Below, piece after piece: positions 1 to 8,186 of a stretch of DNA of 11,716 nt; position 1 is the stretch's first letter, and each line of letters begins with the position of its first letter. Source of the stretch: Larix sibirica (taxonomy: Eukaryota > Streptophyta > Pinopsida > Pinales > Pinaceae). Under the pieces are notes generated by a model. That model did no database searches. It saw only the letters and a program-made list of their open reading frames with translations, and was not told where the DNA came from. The stretch is from the NCBI GenBank assembly GCA_004151065.3, contig NWUY0304106713.1:17278-28993 (forward strand), in the 5' to 3' direction. A program made the translations under genes and the position numbers.

Positions 1-379
1 CCTAAAATTAACCCTAGATGACTATTGGACTATGTTAAATATCAGATCGTTAGGAAAAGAAGGGATTCCATTCATATGATGTTATTGTATTGTTCCATAG
101 TTGAGAAACAACACAAGAGTGGATATTAAAGCATAACAAAGGAAGGAGGAGATCCTTTAGTAGCCATTATGGTCGTAGAGTCATAGATAACTCGATAGAG
201 AGTTATTTTCTTTGCATTTGCATTCTATATAAAAGCGCAAGGCATAGTCCTCATTTTTGGCTAGATTTTTTCCCATATTGGGTTTTCCCATGGTAAATCT
301 TATGCTTATTGTGTGGATTGTGTATTTCTTTGCTCTAGTTATTTTTCTTATAGTTGCAATTATTTAGCATTGAATGGAA
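1..379 (+). other. Left flank, possible fragment of an older LTR
   Basis: No gene is supported here. The stretch holds a TATA-like box (CTATATAAAAG, about 225-235). About 40 bases downstream lies a T/C-rich block (about 266-298) with two copies of a TTTTCCCAT-like word. TATA followed by a repeated 'TTTCCCA...GGGTTTTCCCA' block is a look often seen in the R/U5 region of plant Ty1/copia LTRs. Reading this as a copia-LTR fragment rests on pattern memory only. No terminal TG/CA, PBS or partner LTR can be seen in the window. The small plus-strand ORF beginning at 313 runs into the neighbouring LTR and shows no protein-like features. Confidence 0.3.
225..235 (+). promoter_or_regulatory. TATA-like box in left flank
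   Basis: CTATATAAAAG matches the plant TATA consensus well and is followed by GC-containing sequence. It could belong to an LTR promoter or be a chance AT-rich match. No downstream gene supports its use. Confidence 0.3.
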
Positions 380-384
380 ATTGT
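380..384. repeat. Target-site duplication, left copy (ATTGT)
   Basis: These five bases lie directly outside the terminal TG of the left LTR. They match ATTAT at 10003-10007, outside the terminal CA of the right LTR, at four of five positions. A 5-bp duplication is standard for Ty3/gypsy integration. The one difference is a transition, in keeping with an old insertion. Confidence 0.75.
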
Positions 385-752
385 TGGCTTAAAATACAGA
401 CCCTAGGTTCTAAATCCTTGACCAAAAATACCCCTATGAGAATTGACATATTCAATACCCAAAAGGGTAAGGTCTCACCCGATACTGTCACAGGGATTAC
501 TGAGATTGAAATAAAGCTAAAGTCGAATGAGCATTGAAAAACAATAAGTTCACCATAACTTACAGACATATACCATAGCATTAAAGATAATATAAGATTC
601 ATGCACAGTTCAATACAAACATTTTAGCATCATAACACACAACCATACATTCAAAAATAACACACAACCATTCTCTCTATCATTTATTCACATTGTATTC
701 TCAATCCCAGGTCGCATACAAGAACGAACCCAAAACAATTGTATCCTTTAAT

Positions 753-764
753 CCTTTTATATAA
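753..764 (-). promoter_or_regulatory. TATA-like box in left LTR
   Basis: On the minus strand this reads TTATATAAAAGG, a good plant TATA box. The equivalent place in the other LTR reads TTTGTATAAAGG (9758-9769). The shared position, downstream of the U3 repeat array, supports a genuine LTR core promoter. In this 3' LTR it would fire toward the left flank. Confidence 0.6.
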
Positions 765-766
765 AA

Positions 767-814
767 TATGAGACAGTTATCAGTTTCTCATATGGGACAG
801 TTATCAGTTTCTAA
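767..814. repeat. 24-bp tandem duplication, left LTR only
   Basis: Two adjacent 24-bp units: TATGAGACAGTTATCAGTTT plus CTCA (767-790), then a copy differing at three places (791-814). The right LTR has one unit at the matching place (about 9770-9794). The duplication therefore arose after the two LTRs began to diverge, probably by slippage after insertion. Confidence 0.85.
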
Positions 815-880
815 ACTATCTTTTAACTAATCTTAACAACTTATGCTTTAACTTGACATAACCATAACATATAATTCTAC

Positions 881-998
881 TGCTCAAGTCACTATACAAA
901 ATACTGTGCAAGTTGATACAAAATATATTGTGCATACTTCTACAATATATACTGCACAAACTTATAAACTATATTGTGCAACCAATTACAAAATGTGT
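881..998. repeat. Five-unit 24-bp tandem array in U3 (left LTR)
   Basis: Diverged units at 881-904, 905-928, 929-952, 953-974 (22 bp) and 975-998. Most begin TGTGCA or TGCACA and continue with an AT-rich body such as ...TTGATACAAAATATAT. The right LTR carries the same array in the same phase (9861-9978), so it predates insertion. Short tandem repeats in U3 often act as transcriptional enhancers in plant LTRs; that role is inferred here. Confidence 0.8.
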
Positions 999-1022
999 TA
1001 CATAACTTATAATATTATAACA

Positions 1023-1050
1023 AATCCCGTGCCAACATGCCCCCAACACA
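1023..1050 (-). other. Probable polypurine-tract region next to the 3' LTR
   Basis: On the minus strand the bases just before the 3' LTR include a G5 run (1040-1044) and a GGGATT block directly abutting the LTR start (1023-1028). Plus-strand priming in LTR elements uses a purine-rich tract at this position. The tract here is interrupted by pyrimidines (GGGGGCATGTTGGCACGGGATT), so it is either decayed or an unusual form. Confidence 0.45.
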
Positions 1051-1128
1051 ATCTTGTGCTCTCCCTCGAGCCAATCTTCATTCTTTAGATATAACCTGTT
1101 GGAATGAAGGAAAAACTTGATTAACCTA

Positions 1129-3339
1129 TTATGTAAACTCAAACAATTGTACATCCAATTGCTCCATATACTGTATTAATAACTCAAAATCCTCTTGAAA
1201 CGTAGCAGCTTGTTCTAAAGTAGTAGATTGTGGTTGTGGTCGCACAGTCTCACCTAATTCAATAGTTTTTGTAGACTTATCATGAACCTCTATAATCTTC
1301 CAATACTGTTTTTCAGCTTGCTCCTGAAACTGCATAGCTTGACTAGTGACCTTTTGTTGGTCTGCACGAGTCAAAATTATCTTCTTTGTTAAGGCTGAAA
1401 TTTTTGTCATGGTTTCCATACTAGTAGACATTGGAAAATTCGTTAGAGACATTTTTTTTTTACTTGCTCTTCCCATGTTTTGATTTGTTGTTCTTTCTCA
1501 GAAACCTCTAATTCTTCTTGCAGATCACTCCACGACATAAAACTAACATCTACCAATTTTGAAATTACTTATACATGATTCTTAGCTTTCTCAAATGTCT
1601 CTCCGTCTTGCATGATTTGATTCTTCAACTACACTTTCTTTGGAGTCTTTGTTTTCCCCAATTTATCCTTCAATAATCCATTTTGTACTCTCAAACCCTG
1701 AATTAATGTCTTTGTTTCTTCACACCATTCTTGAGTTGAAGTTTTTGCAGCAACTTATGTCTCGTCCTCACTCACTATTATATACATATCATCCACAACA
1801 ACTGTCAAATAAGTATGTTTAGAAACCTGTTTAGCATGTTTGTTTTGAATGTCACCATAATCTCGAATTAGGTCCAAATGACGCGCTCCCTTGTCCTTTG
1901 TTAGCACTGTAACATATTGTTGCAACTGCTGAAATGAGACTTTTGACAAATCTACTTTAAATATTGAACACTTTAATAGTGAGGAGGAAGAACCCTCCAA
2001 TTCTTTAAATACCACCACATGAGGATCAACATTGTAGTCCACTTCTTTTTCTGTTCCCATGGCACTTGTTCCTGTGATTCTTGTTCATTTTTCTTCTTTT
2101 TCACACTAAACCTAGGAGAACCGTTCACTATTGACCTAGTAGCACATTCAACTTCTGATTTCTTCTTCGGATTACCCTTTGGGGTAGTCAAAACTTCCAC
2201 ATCAAAGTTTGGTTGCAATTGAAATTCCAAAGGCCAATCCTCCATGGATACTTTAACATCGTCCTCTTCAATGCAGAACAACAACACCTCAGTTCTATTC
2301 TCCAAATTTGTGAGTGGTGAAATAAATAAATTATGTGTGTCAACAAAAAAACATACAATAGATCCATACTTATCTATCAAGGACACTGGAACTCAATATG
2401 ACTCAACTATCACCTTAATCATTTCAGTATACCAGCATTGAAACGCCAAATTTGTGGTTTTCTAGACTTCCTTGTCTATATTGTACTGCCAAACATTGAA
2501 CTTTGGAGATGGGGATGTTTCTGTAACCTCTGTATCATACTCACTTCCTTGTGTTGGATTCCACTCTATCATTGCAATCAACAATAATACCCAACTCAAG
2601 TGAAACTCCTTTCCCAGATTTTGAGTATCAATGTAGACCTAAATGAACTACTTTAGCAAATATTTTTCCCAATGCATCCTAATACCTTGGGTACATCGCT
2701 CTGCTGCAAATAACACTCTGACATGGCATTCATCTTTTCTTCACTTCTTGACCACCTTACATGCCAACACTTGTGTAGCAAACCACACTTCAGGATTAGC
2801 GATTGTAGAAATCACCGCTCCTTTGGTTCCTATATGTGTACCATATTTTTGATATACTTCATCATCCTTCATGTCACGCACTATTATAGCCTCTATAGGA
2901 TCATCACCCTTGTGCAACAGACCCGATACCTTATGAATCACCACATCATTGATTGGATATGGCTTATCCAACCATAAACAACCTCCATGTACTTTTCTCA
3001 ACAAAAATCATATGCAACACGTGATTCTCGGTCCACACCCAAAATGAGGAACATCAACAATGTCATGAAACCTAATTTAAACACTTTCCTTGCCCATTCC
3101 TTTGCAATAAACTTCTTAGTACCATCTAACTCTTCAATGATCTATGCATAATTTGGAAACTACAAACTTGGAAAACTATCAACATCTTGTAAATTAAAAT
3201 CCAAAAAAATCATGGAGGGTACTTGACCAAACAATGGCTGCTTGATATCAACTCTGGTATCAATTTCCACTATTGGCATCTAAGATTCCTTAACTGCTTT
3301 GTATTTCAGATGTGCTTTGGTTGTTGTAGACATCGACAT
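1129..3339 (-). pseudogene. Extra 3' ORF after integrase, unknown product (about 737 codons, broken)
   Basis: A coding-like region lies in sense orientation between pol and the 3' LTR. The likely start is ATG at 3337-3339 (MSMSTTTK), with a stop a short way upstream in the same frame. The final stop is TAA at 1129-1131. Protein-like sequence runs throughout once about eleven stops and three frameshifts are allowed for (near 3004-3009, near 2055-2065, and at a T10 run at 1452-1461). Visible parts in order: a short Thr/Lys-rich start; a Trp/Arg-containing domain with WLDKPYPI (about 2950-2980), KYGTHIG, then FAAERC (about 2690-2710); a basic, low-complexity middle with KKKK (about 2090-2105); and a Lys/Glu/Gln-rich C-terminus (about 1129-1750) that looks like coiled coil. 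I do not recognise a named family. It sits where Athila- and SIRE-type elements keep env-like ORFs, but I see no clear signal peptide or membrane anchor, so 'env' is not supported. Confidence 0.75.
1452..1461 (-). other. A10 homopolymer at a frame switch in the 3' ORF
   Basis: The plus strand has ten T in a row, so the sense strand has A10. Protein-like sequence is in one frame upstream (ending ...TWEEQVKKK) and in another downstream (KKMSLTNFP). A single-base change in run length accounts for the switch. Slippage mutation is the simplest explanation. Confidence 0.7.
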
Positions 3340-3540
3340 TACAACATGATTCTCAACAAATTTTCAACTCTCTGAAAATCTAACTTTGATATTTTCTAGC
3401 TCGCCTAATTCACGACTACACAATTCTTCAACAAAACTAAGTTATTTTCACCTGCACTTCACTCCTTTTAAACAACATCTCTGATTTAAATGGTACATCA
3501 CGATCTCATTAATACACCTTTCTGCTATCATGTTGAACTA

Positions 3541-4726
3541 TCATTTTTCTGACCCATGCGGGCCATAATATGCTTTTATTTTGCTTCCATTTACCATGCC
3601 CTTTAACGAATCTCCCCATAATGTCTACAACTTCACTTCACCTGCTTCAATAATATATGTGATTCTAAAAGGTCCCATCCACCTCATGCACAATTTCCTA
3701 GGATGTTTAATATATCTACTATCATATAGCAGTACCAATGATCCATGTTCCAATTCCCTCTTTCTAATATTTTGATCATGCCAAGCCTTCTGCCTATGCT
3801 TCTCTAGCTATTGAATGAACCCTGCAAGTATCTTATCCTCCTCAAACTCCATCAACTCCATCAACTATTTTGAAGTGATTCATCATCAGTAATCGTCATA
3901 ACCAATGCTATGCACAAGCTAGGAACCACAAATTCAACAGACATCATTGCCTTCTTACCATAAACCAATCGAAAAGGTGCGAACTTAGTCAACCTTTTAC
4001 AAGTGCTACGATAATCCCATAATATTGTCGGTATCCTTTGATCCCAATCACTGCGCTCTACATTGCAGACCTTTGTCAATGCATGTTCCAAAACTTTGTT
4101 AAAAGCTTCCATTGTTCCATTTTCCCAGGTATGATAAGGTGCACTTTTCTAGTGGTATATCATGAATTCTTGCATCAAAGCTCTAATAGTTACATTTAGA
4201 AAATGAGATCCTTGAACATTCATTAGAACTTTGGGATAGGCAAACCTTGTAACAATTTTCTCAAAAATCAATCAAGCAACAATCTCTACTGTACAGTCCT
4301 TCATCGATGCTACTTCTTCCCATCGTGCCAGATAATCTGTTGCTATTATTATATACCCGGATCCTATTCTTCTTTTGGTGGGTTAATGGGTCCCACGAAA
4401 TCAATTTCCCATTTTTCAAATGGTTCTAACACAATAACTCGAAATAATGGTAACTCATCTCTAGCTAATGGCTTCCCTACACGCTAACACACATCGCAAT
4501 GATTACAATATTCCTTGGCTTCTTGAAACAACGATGGCCACCATAATCCTGCGCACAATACTCTTCTTGTAGTATCCTTTCCAACGTTATGTCCATCGAC
4601 GATTCCCTCATGTGATTCATACAATATTGTGTCATGTTTGTGCTCCATCACACACCTACACAGTATCCCATTAGCGCCTAATTGATACAGTTGACTAACA
4701 ATCAACTGATAATTTGCACTCCTCAT
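3541..4726 (-). pseudogene. pol (INT): Integrase domain of pol (broken, one catalytic Asp lost)
   Basis: Integrase joins the cDNA to host DNA. The N-terminal zinc-binding part is intact at 4496-4612, with H-x6-H, 27 residues, then C-x2-C (SHEGIVDGH ... CNHC). In the catalytic core the first Asp is kept (ATDYL, codon 4335-4337). The second Asp is replaced by Val (LMNVQGSHF, codon 4215-4217). The Glu is kept (GTMEAFNK, codon 4107-4109), giving the expected D-x35-E spacing. The C-terminal part has DSRYIKHP, then a GPF motif at 3667-3675, and VNGSKIKAYYG before the terminal TGA at 3541-3543. In-frame stops include TAG at 4484-4486 and 4149-4151, where the family has Gln. A frameshift lies near 4370-4378. 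No chromodomain follows the GPF motif. The ancestral frame continues from RNase H without a gap. Confidence 0.93.
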
Positions 4727-4869
4727 TTCTAATTGTCTCTATTGTTCCACTCTATAGTCCTACGGTGCTATGCATGTCATTAAAAATGTTGCTATCTCCA
4801 TAAATTGGTCTGGAACTACATCCACTCGAAACAACTGTACATCAGGAAATTAATCATCAATAGTACCTT

Positions 4870-5389
4870 CAATCTCACTAGACTCCACCCTTGATAAGTG
4901 ATAAGGTCCTACATTATGCTTACCTAGATGAACCACCACTTCAAAATCAAATTCTTGAAACAATAATAACTAGCAAAAAATCCTTCCCCCCAACATTGGT
5001 TCATTAACTAAGTATTTTAAAGCAAAGTGGTTAGTAAAGAATTTAAAGAAACTTCCCAAAACATAATGCTTGAATTTTTGTATGTAGCACATACACCATT
5101 ACTAGACCTTCTCTTTCTGTAGTAGTGTAATTTATTTATACATATAACAACTTCCTGCTTGCAAATGAAATCGGGTGATTAATACTTCCCTCTCCAGGCT
5201 ATGCCAATACAATTCCCAGTTCTATAAATGAAGCATACACATGCACATGAAAAATATTCAACCAACACGGGAAAATAAGAATTGGCGTAGTAACCAATTT
5301 TTCTTTTAATGTGTCAAATGTATCTTGACAATCAAATGCCCACTCATACTTACTTACTTTCTTCAACAAATTCTCTAGTGGTGCAGTAA
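4870..5389 (-). pseudogene. pol (RH): RNase H domain of pol (two catalytic Asp lost)
   Basis: RNase H removes the RNA strand during reverse transcription. Recognisable motifs in order are HVHVYASFIELG, HPISFASRK, NYTTTEREGL, NHFALKYL, FQEFDFEV and HHLSRVE-like GPYHLSRVE. Families carry Asp in HVDAS and in TDH. Here the first is Tyr (codon 5235-5237) and the second is Asn (codon 5030-5032). The Glu in TTTEREGL is kept. Stops occur at 5199-5201 (Gln in the family), 5136-5138 (Glu in the family) and 4970-4972 (probably Trp). A one-base frameshift lies in an A run near 5072-5082. The domain joins RT upstream and integrase downstream in one ancestral polyprotein. Only one RNase H is visible, with no second archaeal-type copy of the Tat kind. 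Confidence 0.92.
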
Positions 5390-6175
5390 TTTGTGCATAG
5401 TTCCTTATGAATTTTGTATAATATCATGTGTGACCCAATGGCCCATGCAATGTCTTCACTGATGTGGGAGAAAGAAAATTTACTATGACAACAATCTTTA
5501 TTGGATCAACCAACAATCCTTCCTTACAAGCAACATGTCCTAGCAAAATTCCCATGGGCATACAATACACACTTCTTCAAATTTAGAGATATTTTCAACT
5601 GTCTACATTGGTCTAACATTAACCTCAATACCTGTACATGATCTTTAATCAAGTTGAATACCATCCAATCGTCCAAATATAATTCCAGAAACTTATGCAT
5701 GAAATCTTTGAATGCTATAACCACAATCCCGGAAAACACCATAGGTGCATTCTTCAAACCAAATGGCATTACCACATATGCAAAATACCCCCATTTTGTA
5801 GCAAATGTGGTTTTTGTTCTATCTTATTATGCTATTTTTACCTGATGATAACTTGAAAATCCATATGTGAAAGAGTGTGCTTCCCTTCCTTCGACATTTT
5901 CTAACACTTCATCTATAAATGGGGTGGGGAATGGGTCACGTATACATGTTGTGTTCAAATCCCTCAACTCTACACAAATCCTTATTCCACTTGTCTTCTT
6001 ATCTTGGACACCATGGGACTAATCCAATCTGATTCTTCAATTGGTACAATGATCCATGCTTCCAACATTCCGTCCAACTCTTGGTTCACTTTTTATTTGT
6101 ACTTTGGATTTAATCTATATGTTCTCTTTTTCATAGGATTTCCCTCCAGTTTTAATTGAATTTTCATCTCCCCTA
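5390..6175 (-). pseudogene. pol (RT): Reverse transcriptase domain of pol (broken, motif A Asp lost)
   Basis: RT copies the element RNA into DNA. Visible blocks in order: PKYK-x-KV and LDGMLEAWIIVPIEES; DKKTSGIRICVELRDLN; motif A as FTYGFSSYHQVKIA; MPFGLKNAP (5743-5769); the active-site box YLDD (5668-5679); LNLKKC; and GILLGHVACKEG. The YLDD aspartates are intact, but the catalytic Asp of motif A is Tyr (codon 5863-5865). Two adjacent stops, TAATAA at 5824-5829, fall where the family has an acidic ED-type segment. The near-invariant GYY motif reads stop-YY (TGA at 5424-5426). Frameshifts lie near 6007-6012 and near 5566-5572. The block order and the MPFGLKNAP motif are typical of Ty3/gypsy elements. 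Confidence 0.95.
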
Positions 6176-6589
6176 GAAATTCTGTAATTCCCTTCATCTC
6201 ATAAAATCTTTTGGGAAATATATATTTTTATTCCTTCAATAAATCTACCACCTGAGTTACTGTTTTGTGATCCCAATAGTCTTGTATTGCAACTATCTTC
6301 GGTTGTTCTTCTGTACTGATGTTATACTTCTTAGTTTTTAGTGGTTGCAAATACTCTGGTGTAGTCTAGCTTGTACCAATATCACGTATTGCACATTCTC
6401 CTTCCATCTCATGAATAGTTATCTTCATAGGATCCTCTTCTTCTTCATATCCTTCTTCATCGATCTTCAAATAGTGAACCGACTGGTTCAACTGTACTAT
6501 TTTCCTATGTGTCGCGAAGACCACTTTATGTGAAATATCAGGATATTTTTAAGAAAATATTAAATTTTTATTGTGCGCAATATATTTTT
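6176..6589 (-). pseudogene. Linker between the second gag-like module and RT, acidic
   Basis: The polyprotein frame is readable throughout, with stops at a few places. It includes KYIAHNK at the start, HRKIVQLNQ, and a strongly acidic run EEGYEEEEDP (about 6430-6465). Then come KPLKTKKYNI-like sequence, DYWDHKTV and FPKRFYEMKG leading into RT. A stretch of this kind precedes the RT core in many plant gypsy elements. No enzyme motif is seen. A frameshift near 6590-6597 joins it to the preceding module. Confidence 0.7.
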
Positions 6590-7280
6590 CATCCTATATT
6601 ATTTGATGAAAAACTAAAAACATCACAAAATTGGTTTCCCATCTCTTTCCAATCAGTCATTTTCGTTCTTAATTCTTCATGTACATACCAACTCCTTGGT
6701 AATGTATCCAATGTATGGATGAACCAATGAACCCTCTATTCTACATGAAAATTTCTTTCCTTCCACCTCTTCTCACAAAACCACAAGTGTTCTCTTGGAT
6801 CATCACTTTCTTTATACCATTTTTTCAATTATTTTTCAACTTCTGACTGAAATCTAGTACAAATAGTCTTCACTAATTTCTCTCAACTATCTAGATTTTG
6901 CTTATGGAATCCCAGCATTGCACAGGCATCCCTTTTAACACCACATCCATAGCTTGAATCATCATTTGTTCTGGTACTTTTTCTTCCATTTATTTTACAA
7001 ATTATTATATTACTCTTGTACCATCAAAATATGGACGATCACATAGTTTTGTTCCTATCCAGCGCATAGATTTAACAACCATTGAACATCTTCGGCTAGA
7101 AACTTCATACAATCTATTTTTCCATCTCTCTATTACTTATTCTGATTCTATATGAAAGGAATAGATACCACGCCAGCTGATCTCCCCATCAGCTGTAGGA
7201 TTCACATAGTACTCCTTTCTCCCTGTAATATTATAAATATTTTCTATGTCTCCATCCTCCATAAAATTTGTTATTGGGTT
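6590..7280 (-). pseudogene. Second gag-like module between protease and RT (broken)
   Basis: After the protease the same frame continues through GEISWRGIYSFH, WIGTKLCDRPYFDG (about 7020-7060), PEQMMIQAMDVVLKGMP, and, after a frameshift near 6910-6915, WYKESDDPREHLWFCEKRW and WFIHTLDTLPRSWY (about 6670-6725), then LRTKMTDWKEMGNQF. The spacing of Trp/Leu/Phe residues and a short helix-rich block ending in a W-x-E-x-x-x-x-F pattern resemble a Retrotrans_gag-type capsid domain. That assignment is by eye and moderate. Retrotransposon gag normally lies before protease, and one is already present there (8187-9299), so this would be a second copy or a different structural domain. Stops are frequent, including adjacent TAATAA within the CDRPYFDG-to-PEQ interval. 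Confidence 0.6.
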
Positions 7281-7673
7281 TCAATATATTTCTCCCTCCT
7301 TTGGGTCTAGAGGAGCAATCACTCTCATTTCTTCTAACTCAAAGTACATATTCCTCTGCTTTAAGTTCAAAATTGCATTGTTATAAAAAACCCAATCAAT
7401 ACCCAACAATGTTGGATAAGCTGACCCATATAGAATATCAATCACTTCAAAGTCCACCCTTGTTTTAATTCCATTGACATCATTTTCAACATCCTCCAGT
7501 CTGTATACTGGATAAACCCTATGTTAATTATCCAACCTCAATTGAATTGGGGATGACGCCAATTTAGGCTTTCCTATCACTTCTCAAGATAATTTTTTTG
7601 GTAGAATGTTCACATCAGATCCCAAATCTAAGATGACATCCTACATCTCATATCCTCCCAATTCAAATTTCAT
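7281..7673 (-). pseudogene. pol (PR): Aspartic protease domain (broken)
   Basis: Retropepsin-type protease that would cut the polyprotein. It starts around MKFELGGYEM. The catalytic box is ILDLGSDVNILPKK, with Asp kept at codon 7626-7628 and Gly-Ser after it. Next come SPIQLRL, VDFEVIDI, and the second conserved block PTLLGIDW, then LNLKQRNMYFE. The length of about 131 codons fits a retroviral-type protease monomer, which acts as a dimer. It shares one uninterrupted reading frame with gag, with no frameshift between them. In-frame stops include TAG after GYEM, TGA after KKLS, TAA after RLDN and a final TGA at 7281-7283. Confidence 0.88.
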
Positions 7674-8186
7674 TTTAAACTTCGTTCATGTTCTTATTCT
7701 TTTCCCAATGTGCTTCACTTTCCTTTCTGGAAGTGGTGCAACAATGGGAATCTCTGCTTCTTTCACAACCATAATATTCATCGACATCTATGTTAACTTC
7801 TCTGTAATAGAAAAATCATTCAATACCTTAACACAACAACGAAGAAATTCACTAATTCTAGTTTTAGACTGAACCTCTATGTTAACATCATTTAGTACCT
7901 CTTCCGTGCGCTTTTGAGCTTCTTCCACTGCCTCTTATCCCTTGTGTAGGAACTGTCTATGTTGCACAACATCAAATTTAGGTTGTGGTTTCAGTATTTT
8001 CCCGATCTTATCTTCTATCATTTGATCCACATATCCTTGCTTGCAACAATATTCTCTCGTTGTCATTCCCCCTTGAGTCACATTTTATACATTGATAGGT
8101 TCCTTCATCTTTTGATCATCGCACAGTTATGCAATGACCATATTAAATCACTTTCTTTTCTCTTCCCATTTGGAAATCAAATCTGG
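7674..8186 (-). pseudogene. Gag-protease linker
   Basis: The gag frame continues without frameshift across this stretch, though with several stops. Parts visible are SKWEEKRK, KMKEPINV, VTQGGMTTREY, KILKPQPKFDVV, a Glu/Ala/Lys-rich helix-like part (EAVEEAQKRTEEVLNDV), and IVAPLPERKVK. No catalytic motif is seen. It is likely an unstructured and helical spacer that the protease would cut. Confidence 0.65.

Larger units (their letters stand above)
385..1022 (-). repeat. Left LTR (3' LTR of the element)
   Basis: A 638-bp terminal repeat. On the plus strand it starts TGGCTTAAAA and ends TATAACA. It aligns end to end with 9380-10002 at about 85% identity by eye, with a few indels. Being downstream of the coding region on the minus strand, it is the 3' LTR. 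In element orientation U3 is at the high-coordinate end and holds a 24-bp tandem array (881-998). A TATA-like box lies near 753-764. A 24-bp tandem duplication (767-814) is present in this LTR only. Confidence 0.95.

Noticed and set aside
313-537. 74-residue plus-strand ORF after a TATA-like box
   Set aside because: It crosses the flank/LTR boundary at 385 and has low-complexity, aromatic-rich sequence without a domain.
1129-3339. Calling the 3' ORF an envelope gene
   Set aside because: Its position fits env-like ORFs, but no signal peptide, cleavage site or membrane anchor is seen in the readable pieces.
3541-3666. Chromodomain after integrase
   Set aside because: Only about 40 codons separate the GPF motif from the pol stop, and no aromatic-cage pattern is present.
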